Part shown: positions 42,368-50,744 of the stretch, piece by piece
Numbering within the stretch: the first letter of the stretch is position 1
Layout: each line of letters starts with the position of its first letter
DNA from: SZUA-545 sp050297855
Lineage (GTDB): Bacteria > Campylobacterota > Campylobacteria > Campylobacterales > SZUA-545
Assembly: GCA_050297855.1 (NCBI GenBank)
Contig: JBNKTC010000021.1
Span: forward strand, 1-64,000
DNA length: 64,000 bases
Reading direction: 5' to 3'
Translations under genes and position numbers: made by a program
Notes under the pieces: generated by a model
Told to the model about the DNA's origin: nothing
The model's database searches: none
What the model saw: only the letters and a program-made list of their open reading frames with translations

Positions 42368-44089
42368 CTAGATGCTGCAGCCGGCGGGGTCGATCTTGTA
42401 GACACCTAATTCCTTGCCTTTGGTATCGACCAGGTGGACCGCACACGCGATACACGGGTCGAAGCTGTGGACAGTCCGCAGGATCTCAAGCGGCTGGTCC
42501 GGATCGGCGACTTTCGTGCCGATCAGGCTCGCTTCGTACGCGCCCATACGGTTTTTGGCATCCCGCGGGCTGGCGTTCCATGTCGATGGGACGACCGCCT
42601 GGTAGTTGGCGATCTTGCCGCCTTCGATCTTGACCCAGTGACCAAGCGCACCCCGTGGTGCCTCCGCCAGACCGTACCCTTTGGCATCGGCAGCTACTGT
42701 GTCGAAATCAAATTCGGTCCAGGTGGAGAGATCCCCCGCCGCCACGTTGGCCAGCAGTTCGTCGATCCATTCGACCATGACGTCCGCCATCAGTTCCGTC
42801 TCGATCGCACGCGCCGCCGTACGGCCGACCGTGGAGAAGAGGACGGATGTGGGGAGGTTCCCTTTCTTAAGGAACCCGGTGACGTATTTGGTAATGCGTT
42901 CGTCCCCTTTGGCGACACCGACAACCATACGTGCCAGCGGTCCGACTTCGACCCGTTCGTCGCCGTAGAGCGGTGCTTTGATCCAGCTGTATTTCTCTTC
43001 GGTCTTGAGGTACGCGTAGCCATCGGCTTTTTTCTCAAGTCCCGTATAGTTGGGGTTTGTCTCTCCGTCAAACGGGTGCAGCGGTTTATCACCGGTATAC
43101 CAGGAGTGTGTGACGTCTTCGGTGACCTTGGACTGGTCAAAATCCTGGACATTGGCCAGATCGCCGTTTAATACGACACCGCTGGGGAAGAGAAGGGCCG
43201 ATTCATAGAACCCGGTATCATCCAGACGGAAGTCACCGTACGTCATGAAGTTTTTAAGCCCGGCACCCGTACCGTCGAGTGCTTCATCCGCGTACATCGT
43301 TCCGGCCATAAGCACGTCGGGGATGTAGGCGTTTTTGATAAAGCCTCTGAATTTAAGCAGCAGGTCTTTGAACATCGCCCCCCGTGCCGGGTTCTGGATA
43401 TCCTGGACACAGGTGACCCCGCCGACGACGAAGCTTTGGGGATGGGGCATCTTACCGCCGTAGATCGCCATCATCTTGGCCGCGTCACGCTGGAGGTCAA
43501 GGGCTTGCAGGTAGTGGGCCGTGGCGATCAGGTTCTGCTCGGGTGTCAGCTTGTAGTGCTTGTTGCCCCAGTAGCCCTTGGCAAACGGTCCAAGGCGCCC
43601 CTGTTTGACGAATTTCGTGACACGTTCCTGGACAGCTCGCAGATCACCTTCGCTGGCACCCCAGGGAGATTTAGACCATTTAAGGGCTTCCTGCGCCGCT
43701 TTTTTCGGGTCGGCTTTAAGGGCGGATGTGATGTCGACCCAGTCGAGACCGTGCAGGTGATAGAAGTGGACGACATGGTCGTGGATATAAAGGGCACCCT
43801 GGACCAGGTTCCGTACAAGGCGCGCGTTTTTCGGGATCGTGACGCCGAATGCGTGTTCGACTGCTTCGATACTCCGCTGGTAGTGGGTCCCGGTACAGAC
43901 GCCGCAGATCCGCATGGCCAGAAGCCCTGCATCTCGGGGGTCACGCCCTTTGAGGATCGCTTCGATACCCCGGAACATTGTCGAGGCGCTGTAAGCATCG
44001 ACGATTGTATTGTTTTCGTCGATGACTGCTTCGATTCTAAGGTGTCCTTCGATCCGTGTGATCGGATCAATGATGATGTGTTTGCCCAT
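42368..44089 (-). CDS. hydB: Group 1 [NiFe]-hydrogenase large subunit HydB
   Basis: 573 aa. The L1 motif RICGVCTGTHYQ (cysteines about 62 and 65) and the L2 motif DPCIACAVH (cysteines about 546 and 549) coordinate the Ni-Fe site. A 21-residue tail follows the histidine (LVDTKGKELGVYKIDPAGCS), the substrate of HydD. It oxidises H2 at the periplasmic side with HydA. The start overlaps the hydA stop by one base (TAATG). Confidence 0.97.
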   Translation of the reverse strand: MGKHIIIDPITRIEGHLRIEAVIDENNTIVDAYSASTMFRGIEAILKGRDPRDAGLLAMRICGVCTGTHYQRSIEAVEHAFGVTIPKNARLVRNLVQGALYIHDHVVHFYHLHGLDWVDITSALKADPKKAAQEALKWSKSPWGASEGDLRAVQERVTKFVKQGRLGPFAKGYWGNKHYKLTPEQNLIATAHYLQALDLQRDAAKMMAIYGGKMPHPQSFVVGGVTCVQDIQNPARGAMFKDLLLKFRGFIKNAYIPDVLMAGTMYADEALDGTGAGLKNFMTYGDFRLDDTGFYESALLFPSGVVLNGDLANVQDFDQSKVTEDVTHSWYTGDKPLHPFDGETNPNYTGLEKKADGYAYLKTEEKYSWIKAPLYGDERVEVGPLARMVVGVAKGDERITKYVTGFLKKGNLPTSVLFSTVGRTAARAIETELMADVMVEWIDELLANVAAGDLSTWTEFDFDTVAADAKGYGLAEAPRGALGHWVKIEGGKIANYQAVVPSTWNASPRDAKNRMGAYEASLIGTKVADPDQPLEILRTVHSFDPCIACAVHLVDTKGKELGVYKIDPAGCSI

Positions 44090-45321
44090 TATGCATCTCC
44101 GTTGTCAGATTTTTTGCCGGCTGCGGCGCTGGCGACCGCGTGGATACCGATACCCACGGCTGTGGCGGTAAGCAGACCCAGACCGAATTCGTCTACCGTC
44201 TTCTCGACACCGCCCGTCGGTGCTTTGATGTTGGCGTCGGCCATCGGACGCTCATAGGCGTATTTGTCCCAGAAGTCCGGTTCCGAACAGCCGATACAGC
44301 CGCGGCCGACACCGATGGGCCAGTTGACCCCTTCGTTGTAGCGGACGATGGAGCAGTTGTTAAAGGTCATCGGACCTTTACATCCCATCTTATAGAGGCA
44401 GAAGTTGTTCTTAGCTCCCTCATCGCCCCACTCTTCGACGAACTCGCCCGCATCGAAGTGGGCGCGGCGTTCGCAGTTGTCATGGATACGGTAGCCGAAG
44501 GCGAACTTCGGTCTAAGCAGGGAGTCAAGCTCCGGCACCTGGCCGGTCAGGACATAGTGCAGGACCACGCCGACCATATTGGCAGGGTTGGCGGGACAGG
44601 CGGGGATATTGATCAGGGGTTTGCCTTTGACGACATCCATGACGCCGACGGCACCTGTGGGGTTCGGGCTGGCGGCAGGGACACCGCCGAATGTAGCACA
44701 GCTACCGACCGCGACGACGGCGGCTGCACCGGAGGAGACACGTTCGAGGTGCTCGACGAATGTCTCGCCGCGCGGCCCGATCGTACCGTACTGGCCGTTC
44801 ATGCCGAGTGGGATCGAGCCCTCGACAAAACAGAGGTATTTTCCGTGGAAATGCTCCATCGCCTCTTCGAGTTGTGCTTCAGCCTGGTGGCCGGCTGCCG
44901 CCATGATCGTCTCATGGAACTCGAGGCTGATCACATCCAGCAGCAGTTCATCGATAGTGGGGCCGTCGCTTCGCAGCAGCGCTTCGGAGTTTCCGGCGCA
45001 GTCCTGGAGCTCCAGCCAGATGACGGGCACCCGGTTCATTACTTCGGCAGCCTCCGCCACAAGGGGCGTGAACGACGCGGGGAGCATCAGCATGGCAGTC
45101 GCCGCACTGGCCCACTTCATAAAGTCCCGTCGGCTGAACCCTTCGATATCGAGGATGTCCTCGATGGATGTCGTGGATCGTGTGGGAATCTTCTTAAGAT
45201 CATCGAGCCGGGCGCGGCATTTCTGCCACAGCGCCTCGTAGTAATCTTCACCTCGGTTGGTCTTGACCTGCGAATCTTTTGCGGTAAAAAGCTTCGTTAA
45301 AGCAACGCGTCGTTCGTTCAT
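44089..45321 (-). CDS. hydA: Group 1 [NiFe]-hydrogenase small subunit HydA
   Basis: 410 aa. A Tat signal GFSRRDFMKW lies at residues 61-70, after an unusually long 60-residue N-region, and exports the HydAB pair. The proximal-cluster motif reads DCAGNSEALL: cysteine 108 is kept, but the usual second cysteine is asparagine 111. Other ligands are present: GSCATFGG, PACPANP, and for the distal and medial clusters HDNC, FCLYKMGC, NNC and CIGC. A C-terminal helix (GLLTATAVGIGIHAVASAA) anchors it. First gene of hydABCDE-hypF. Confidence 0.96.
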   Translation of the reverse strand: MNERRVALTKLFTAKDSQVKTNRGEDYYEALWQKCRARLDDLKKIPTRSTTSIEDILDIEGFSRRDFMKWASAATAMLMLPASFTPLVAEAAEVMNRVPVIWLELQDCAGNSEALLRSDGPTIDELLLDVISLEFHETIMAAAGHQAEAQLEEAMEHFHGKYLCFVEGSIPLGMNGQYGTIGPRGETFVEHLERVSSGAAAVVAVGSCATFGGVPAASPNPTGAVGVMDVVKGKPLINIPACPANPANMVGVVLHYVLTGQVPELDSLLRPKFAFGYRIHDNCERRAHFDAGEFVEEWGDEGAKNNFCLYKMGCKGPMTFNNCSIVRYNEGVNWPIGVGRGCIGCSEPDFWDKYAYERPMADANIKAPTGGVEKTVDEFGLGLLTATAVGIGIHAVASAAAGKKSDNGDA

Positions 45322-45335
45322 GGGCTACCTCCAAA

Positions 45336-45378
45336 TGAATGTTCATTCATATATTAGATTGTTATAACTTAAAGTTAT
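45336..45378 (-). promoter_or_regulatory. hydA promoter with TGAAT-N4-ATTCA operator and upstream palindrome
   Basis: TGAAT-GTTC-ATTCA occupies 45336-45349, with the same outer ten bases and spacing as the site at 37362. A minus-strand -10 box TAATAT (plus 45351-45356) adjoins it, so the palindrome would sit on the transcription start. It is followed by the GGAGG ribosome site and the ATG at 45321. A second perfect palindrome, ATAACTT-A-AAGTTAT, lies at 45364-45378 just upstream. Confidence 0.55.
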
Positions 45379-45506
45379 TTGAACGGAAACGAAAAAAAGA
45401 ACGCATCCACTATAGCATCTTTCAACCTTAAAAAAAATCTGCGGTTACGGTTTTATTACTTTATATTTAGTATAGGGAAAGAGGGGGTCGGAATATATGG
45501 GCGGAT

Positions 45507-46814
45507 TCAGTGGGTTGTACAGACGGAGCAGACATCGAAGGAGCGGAAGATCAGCCGCGCGGTGTCGCTGTCTGCGGCACCGATCATCGCCTTCTGGGCG
45601 ATACCGGGGGTCTCACGGTTCCCGTGTCCCAGGTTCCACTGGGTCGGGGTGATGATCGTATAGTCTTTGATCACCCCTTTGTCGATCGTCACACTATGCA
45701 GCAGCGGTCCCCGCGGTGCTTCCACGATGCCCGTTCCGGTTCCCGTGAGTCTGCCGATGGGTGCCGGGGCAGTAAAGGAGGCTTCGGAGAGATCGAGTCC
45801 CTTCAGGATCGTACGGCACTCCCGGAGCAGCAGGGCCGTTTCGCCGATCCGTGCGGTAATACGCGTCAATACGCTATCTTTGTGGCGGCGGTGGAGGTTT
45901 TTGACCAGGGGAGTCCCCAGGGCCATGGCGCGGGCAAGGGGACCGGTCTCGTAGAACTCCCCCTTGTAGAGGGCGTTTTTCGCATGGGTCATGCCCCCGT
46001 TGGCAAAGGTCATGGCATCGTCCTCTTCGATCCGGCCCGTATCGACGCTCCTTAGTGCGGTCTGCAGCACTTTTGCGGGGGCAAAGAGGGAGTGGCGGCC
46101 CCCGATAAAAAAACGGTCGTAGCTGCCGCCTGTTTTGGCAAGGCCCGCTTTTTCGGTCAGTAGCAGAAGAGCGGCAATATCCCCGCGGCTTTTTTTAAGC
46201 CGGTCGTAACTCTCAAGGGCCAGGTACTCCTCCAGGGACATATCGGCCAGCTCCGTTTCGAAAAAGCGGATCGTCTGCTCAACGATCCGGAGCGCCTGGA
46301 CGACCTCCAGCGGGGTCGGATCGGTGGTGACGCCGCCGGGGATGATGTAGGCGCTGTGGGGCGACTGCCCCGCAAAGAGGGCAAGGGCCTTATTGACCTG
46401 GGCGATCGGAGCGAGTATCTTTTCCATAGGAAGCGGGGGCGTCCCCGTCAATGAGGCCAGTTCGGGTGCAATGGCCAGGTAGAACCATTTGAAGTGGTTC
46501 TGGATCAGTTCGAAATAGAGGGTAAGGTCCCTCAGCGCCACGGCTTTCGGGCTGAGGGTCACGGGCACACCCGCGGAGGCGTAGCACGCTTCGATGGCCC
46601 GTGCGGCGGCCAGGAGGTGGGAGTGGCCGCAGATCCCGCAGGTGCGTGGGGTGATCACGAGGGCATCGAGGGCGGGGCGCCCTTCCAGGATCATCTCGAT
46701 GCCGCGGAAGTGGGGGAAGCGGATGGTCGGGAAGAGCACCTTTCCGTCTTTGTCCAGTTCGTAATCGACCCGGGCCTCCCCCTCGATGCGCTCGATGATC
46801 TCTTTGCGGATCAT
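45507..46814 (-). CDS. Cytoplasmic [NiFe]-hydrogenase large subunit, sensor-like, no C-terminal tail
   Basis: 435 aa. The L1 motif is RTCGICGHSHLL (cysteines about 59 and 62). The L2 motif DVCSVCTTH forms the last nine residues, and the stop codon follows the histidine directly. Ordinary large subunits carry a tail that a protease removes; HoxC/HupV-type H2 sensors lack it. The protein is shorter than HydB and has no export partner signal. Its small subunit is encoded just upstream with overlap, and a TetR gene heads the operon. A regulatory or group 2-type role is inferred; catalysis cannot be excluded. Confidence 0.85.
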   Translation of the reverse strand: MIRKEIIERIEGEARVDYELDKDGKVLFPTIRFPHFRGIEMILEGRPALDALVITPRTCGICGHSHLLAAARAIEACYASAGVPVTLSPKAVALRDLTLYFELIQNHFKWFYLAIAPELASLTGTPPLPMEKILAPIAQVNKALALFAGQSPHSAYIIPGGVTTDPTPLEVVQALRIVEQTIRFFETELADMSLEEYLALESYDRLKKSRGDIAALLLLTEKAGLAKTGGSYDRFFIGGRHSLFAPAKVLQTALRSVDTGRIEEDDAMTFANGGMTHAKNALYKGEFYETGPLARAMALGTPLVKNLHRRHKDSVLTRITARIGETALLLRECRTILKGLDLSEASFTAPAPIGRLTGTGTGIVEAPRGPLLHSVTIDKGVIKDYTIITPTQWNLGHGNRETPGIAQKAMIGAADSDTARLIFRSFDVCSVCTTH

Positions 46815-47704
46815 TTGTCCCCCTTTTTCTTCATCAGCGGTGTCTCGAGCCGGTCGATGCGGAAAGACTTGGCGACACCCGTAAGGGTCAGGTAGGCGCG
46901 TTTGGCTACCCCCTCAGGAACCTGGGCGGGGATGGACATGTGTTTGAGGGTCTCAAAGAGCCCTGTTTTGGGGAACGAGGGTTCGGTACACCCCACGCAG
47001 GGGGAGCCGGCGCGGGTCTTCGATCCGGTACCGTTCCAGAGGATCTTGTTGCAGCTGCCTTTGGTGTAGGGGCCCTGGCATCCCTGGTCGTAGAAGAGGC
47101 ATCCCTCTTTGGTACCGAACTGTTCCGCATCGACTTTCCACTCGAAGTATTCGTTGCGCAGACAGCCGTTGTGGACGGTATAGGCATAGAGGGCCAGGGG
47201 GCGGTGAAATTCGTCTGTCTCGATAGGCTGCTCCACATCGATCATCTCCAGTACGCTGCCGAGCCATTCGGGGTGGAGGGGGCAGCCGGGGAGGTTGATC
47301 ACCTTCTCTTTATACGGGAGCAGGGGGCCGCTCATCGCCTCCTTGTCAAAGAGGATGCCGCGTGTCGCTTCGGGGGCGTGCTCTTTGAGTATCCCCCCGA
47401 AGCTGGCACAATTGCCCGCTGCGATGATGTGCTGCGCGCGGGGGGTGTAGTGGGAAAGGAGTTCGTGCATCTTCTTTTCGATACGGAGAAAGTCGGCCCG
47501 GTAGGCCCCCTCGACGATCAGGATGTCGCAGTCGGGGAGGTGGGTCTCGATCTGGGTGAGAGTGTGGAGCGAAGGGAGGATCGGATGGTAGAGAAATTCA
47601 AAACGGGTCAGGATGGAAGCGAGGTCCGGGTGGTTAAAAAAAGAGTGGCTGTTGCCGTTGCAGGTGATCCCCTGGAGCCAGAGGATACGGCGTTTAGGTC
47701 CCAT
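46811..47704 (-). CDS. Cytoplasmic [NiFe]-hydrogenase small subunit (group 2-like)
   Basis: 297 aa without a Tat or other signal, so cytoplasmic. The first cluster motif is GITCNGNSHSFF, a CxxN form like that of group 2 small subunits such as cyanobacterial HupS. Other cluster ligands: GNCASFGG, PGCPLHP, HNGCLRNEYFEW, GCLFYDQGCQGP, SCNKILWN and PCVGCTEPSF. It has no membrane anchor. It overlaps the large-subunit gene (four bases) and the tetR gene upstream (11 bases), so all three are translationally linked. Confidence 0.88.
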   Translation of the reverse strand: MGPKRRILWLQGITCNGNSHSFFNHPDLASILTRFEFLYHPILPSLHTLTQIETHLPDCDILIVEGAYRADFLRIEKKMHELLSHYTPRAQHIIAAGNCASFGGILKEHAPEATRGILFDKEAMSGPLLPYKEKVINLPGCPLHPEWLGSVLEMIDVEQPIETDEFHRPLALYAYTVHNGCLRNEYFEWKVDAEQFGTKEGCLFYDQGCQGPYTKGSCNKILWNGTGSKTRAGSPCVGCTEPSFPKTGLFETLKHMSIPAQVPEGVAKRAYLTLTGVAKSFRIDRLETPLMKKKGDK

Positions 47705-48293
47705 GGCTTCGCAGGGCCTGGTAGATGTTTTCCGCGATGGAGTGACGGTAGTCGGCGAGTTCGTTGGGGAGGATGCCTTCCCCTTTTAGAAAGGCCATGC
47801 CGCCGAGATACCCCATAAAGAGCCCGAAGGCGCTGAAGAAGTCCTGGTCCCTCAGTTCGCCGTTTTTGACCCCCTCTTCGAAAAAGATCATCATCTCCGT
47901 CACGAAGGAGGAGACGCAGATCATCCCCTGGCACTCGTTCTGGAAGATCTCGCGGTTGGAGAGGTAGACGCGCAGGAAGTACTCGATCGTCTCGGGTTTT
48001 TCCGTGGCCACGTCGAAGTACATCGTGACGATCGCTTCGATCTTCTCCCGGCACGGTTTGTCCGATTCGTTGATCGTGCGGATCTCGGCGCCCAGCAGGT
48101 CGGAGATATAGACGATCAGCTCCTTGGCCAGGGTCTCCTTGGAGTTGAAGTAGTTGTAGAAGTTCCCGACGCTCATGCCCACTTTCTTGGCGATCTGTGG
48201 CATGGTGGTGGCATAGAACCCCTCCTTGGAAAAAAGCTGCAGGGCCTGCTGCATGATACTCTGTTTTCGTTCGATATTGGACGGTCGTGCCAC
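47694..48293 (-). CDS. TetR family regulator cotranscribed with the second hydrogenase
   Basis: 199 aa. The N-terminal helix-turn-helix reads TTMPQIAKKVGMSVGNFYNYFNSKETL. The C-terminal domain contains two cysteines in FQNECQGMICVSSF that could sense redox state or bind a partner; this is inference. It is the first gene of an operon with the sensor-like hydrogenase, overlapping the small subunit. A TATAAT (plus ATTATA 48326-48331) provides its promoter. A related palindrome overlaps the -35 region at 48351, and matching operators precede hydA and the nickel transporter. Confidence 0.88.
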   Translation of the reverse strand: MARPSNIERKQSIMQQALQLFSKEGFYATTMPQIAKKVGMSVGNFYNYFNSKETLAKELIVYISDLLGAEIRTINESDKPCREKIEAIVTMYFDVATEKPETIEYFLRVYLSNREIFQNECQGMICVSSFVTEMMIFFEEGVKNGELRDQDFFSAFGLFMGYLGGMAFLKGEGILPNELADYRHSIAENIYQALRSHGT

Positions 48294-48350
48294 TGTGACT
48301 CCATTGGGGATCTTTTAATCGGGCCATTATACTATAAACTAATATAAGAA

Positions 48351-48364
48351 CGACTGTTCATTTA
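48351..48364. promoter_or_regulatory. Imperfect copy of the hydrogenase operator before tetR
   Basis: CGACTGTTCATTTA agrees at 11 of 14 positions with the hydA site TGAATGTTCATTCA. It overlaps the expected -35 position of the tetR promoter on the minus strand, where a bound protein could block it. Symmetry is reduced, so autoregulation is only a possibility. Confidence 0.35.
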
Positions 48365-48440
48365 TATGGGGCAAACGCGCTTTGCGACCTCTTTTTTATG
48401 AACATCATGCTAAATTTTCTTATTGTTATAAGGAACTGAT

Positions 48441-49778
48441 ATGGCTATTAAAAAAACTATCGGACGGTATGAAAAAGTCGACCTGCCGGATCTTGAACTT
48501 TTTATGCTTGATGCCAAGGTGGATACGGGGGCGGACAATAATGCCATCCACTGCCACCAGATCGAACTGAGCAAAGATCAGAAAGAGGTCAGTTTTCAGC
48601 TTCTTGATCCCTCCCACCTCGATTACAACGAAAAGAGGTTTACGCTTCCGGTCCACCGGATGCGGTGGGTCAAAAGCTCCAACGGGGAGCGGGAGCACCG
48701 TGTCTATATCAAGACGAACCTGCTTGTCATGGGTGAGAACTACGAGGTGGAACTCTCCCTGACGGACCGCTCCAATATGACCTTTCCGATGCTTTTGGGG
48801 CGGAAGTTCCTGCACAACCGTTTTCTCGTGGATGTCTCCAAGCAGAGTTCTGTCCAGGGCGGCGGCCGGTTCAAGGTCGCCATCCTCTCCCTTGGGCCGG
48901 AACTCTACTCTACGCGCCGACTTTACGAGGCGGCCCGGGAGAGGGGGTGGGACGTGGAGGTGATCAACTACCTCCACTGCTACGCCACGATCGAAAAGGA
49001 CAACCTCGCCATCCACTATAACGGCCGGAACCTGAACGATGTGGACGTCATCATCCCCCGTATCGGGGCGTCGCGCACCTTCTTCGGGACGGCGGTGGTG
49101 CGGCAGTTCGAATTGATGAACGTCATGAGCGTCAACAGTTCCCTGGCCATCACCCGGTCGCGCGACAAGCTGCGAAGCCACCAGATCCTGGCCAAACACG
49201 GCATCAATATGCCCCGCACGATCTATGCCACAAAGGTCGGGGATGTGGACGACCTGATCAACAGCATCGGCGGGGCGCCGCTGATCATCAAGATGCTGGA
49301 AGGGACCCAGGGGGTCGGGGTGGTCCTGGCGGAGACCCACAAAGCGGCCAAATCGGTCCTGGAGGCGTTTTACGGCCTGAGGGTCAACCTGCTGGTCCAG
49401 GAGTTTATCGAAGAGGCGAAGGGCGCGGATATCCGCGCGTTTGTCATCGACGGTAAAGTGGTGGGTGCCATGAAGCGCCAGGGGGTAGAGGGAGATTTCC
49501 GCTCCAACATCCACCGCGGCGGGACGGCCCAGGCGATCAAACTCTCCAAAGCCGAGCGGAATCTGGCGATCCAGGCGGCCAAGGTAATGGGGCTGGACGT
49601 GGCCGGTGTCGATATGCTCCAGTCCGAACGCGGACCGCTGCTGATGGAGGTCAACTCCTCACCCGGGCTTGAAGGGATCGAGAACTTTACGGGGATCGAT
49701 ATCGCCGGGAAGATCATGGACTCCATCGAAAAACGGATGCAGACCCACTCGAGTAAAAAAGATACGATCGGGGCCTAG
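48441..49778 (+). CDS. Retropepsin-like domain fused to RimK-type ATP-grasp ligase
   Basis: 445 aa. Residues about 1-140 are the RimK-associated zinc/retropepsin-like protease domain, with the motif DAKVDTGADNNAIHC and LLGRKFL. Residues about 145-440 are an ATP-grasp ligase of the RimK family (SLAITRSRDKLRSHQILAKH, MLEGTQGVGVVLAE, DIRAFVIDGKVVGAMKR, EVNSSPGLEGIE) that adds glutamate-like residues to peptides or proteins. In many bacteria these are separate neighbouring genes. The adjoining AstE-like gene starts one base after the stop, suggesting one pathway. Substrate unknown. Confidence 0.85.
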   Translation: MAIKKTIGRYEKVDLPDLELFMLDAKVDTGADNNAIHCHQIELSKDQKEVSFQLLDPSHLDYNEKRFTLPVHRMRWVKSSNGEREHRVYIKTNLLVMGENYEVELSLTDRSNMTFPMLLGRKFLHNRFLVDVSKQSSVQGGGRFKVAILSLGPELYSTRRLYEAARERGWDVEVINYLHCYATIEKDNLAIHYNGRNLNDVDVIIPRIGASRTFFGTAVVRQFELMNVMSVNSSLAITRSRDKLRSHQILAKHGINMPRTIYATKVGDVDDLINSIGGAPLIIKMLEGTQGVGVVLAETHKAAKSVLEAFYGLRVNLLVQEFIEEAKGADIRAFVIDGKVVGAMKRQGVEGDFRSNIHRGGTAQAIKLSKAERNLAIQAAKVMGLDVAGVDMLQSERGPLLMEVNSSPGLEGIENFTGIDIAGKIMDSIEKRMQTHSSKKDTIGA

Positions 49779-50744
49779 ATGGACAAAATGGTAATCAGCG
49801 GGACGCCGATCCCGCTTGGAAGCCGGGTGAACCTCTCTATTCCTATCGCCAGGCTTCCCATCCACACCCCGGTCATGCTCTCTGTCTCGGTCTACCGGGG
49901 AGCAAAGCCCGGTCCGACGATCCTCCTGATGGGCGGCGTGCACGGGGACGAACTGATCGGGGTGGAGGTGGTAAGGCGTTTGATCGCCGATGAGCACCTG
50001 GACCCGGAAGCGGGTACGGTCATCGCCATCCCGGTGGTCAACCTGTTCGGTTTTCTGCACAAGTCACGGGAGTTCCCTGACGGGCGCGATCTGAACCGGA
50101 GTTTCCCCGGTACCAAGGACGGGCCGCTCGCTTCCCAGGTGGCCTATGTGATCATGCACGAGATCATGCCGCATGTCGATGTGGCCATCGATTTCCACTC
50201 CGGCGGAGGCCGCCGCTACAACGTCCCCCAGATCCGCTGCCATATCGAAAACCCCAAAGAGCTGGAGCTTGCAAAGGTGTTCGGGGCGAAGTATATCCTC
50301 TACTCCAATTACCGCGAGAAGTCGTTCCGGGAAAAGGGTTCCCGGATGGGCAAGGCGATCCTGGTCTATGAGGGCGGGGAGTCGCTGCGTTTCGAAGAGG
50401 AGCCGATCCAGGCGGCGATCGACGGGACCAAACGGGTACTGGAACACCTTGAGATCCAGCCCCTGGAAGAGCGGACCCAGATGCCTCTGAGTATTATCCT
50501 GGGATCTTCCAAATGGGTCCGCGCCAAGATGGCAGGCCTTTTCCGCAGTTTTGTCGAACACGGCCACGAGGTGGTCAAAGGGCAGGTGATCGGAAGCATC
50601 AGCGACCCGTACGGAGACCGCGAGACGATGGTCAAGGCGGGGATCAGCGGGTTTATTATCGGCTACAACCGCCTCCCCCTTGTCAATAAAGGGGATGCGC
50701 TTTTTCATATCGGGTTTAAGAAAGAGGCAAAAGGGGCGGATTAG
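49779..50744 (+). CDS. Succinylglutamate desuccinylase/aspartoacylase family zinc hydrolase
   Basis: 321 aa. Zinc ligands of the M14-like AstE/AspA fold are visible: GGVHGDELIG (His and Glu), a DLNRSFPG substrate motif, and DFHSGGGRR (His). The C-terminal part has the beta-barrel segment with GDALFHIG typical of this group. It hydrolyses an amide of an acylated amino acid or peptide. It follows the RimK fusion directly and ends four bases into the convergent kinase gene. The repeated genomic pairing with RimK suggests removal or trimming of the residue added by the ligase. Confidence 0.83.
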   Translation: MDKMVISGTPIPLGSRVNLSIPIARLPIHTPVMLSVSVYRGAKPGPTILLMGGVHGDELIGVEVVRRLIADEHLDPEAGTVIAIPVVNLFGFLHKSREFPDGRDLNRSFPGTKDGPLASQVAYVIMHEIMPHVDVAIDFHSGGGRRYNVPQIRCHIENPKELELAKVFGAKYILYSNYREKSFREKGSRMGKAILVYEGGESLRFEEEPIQAAIDGTKRVLEHLEIQPLEERTQMPLSIILGSSKWVRAKMAGLFRSFVEHGHEVVKGQVIGSISDPYGDRETMVKAGISGFIIGYNRLPLVNKGDALFHIGFKKEAKGAD

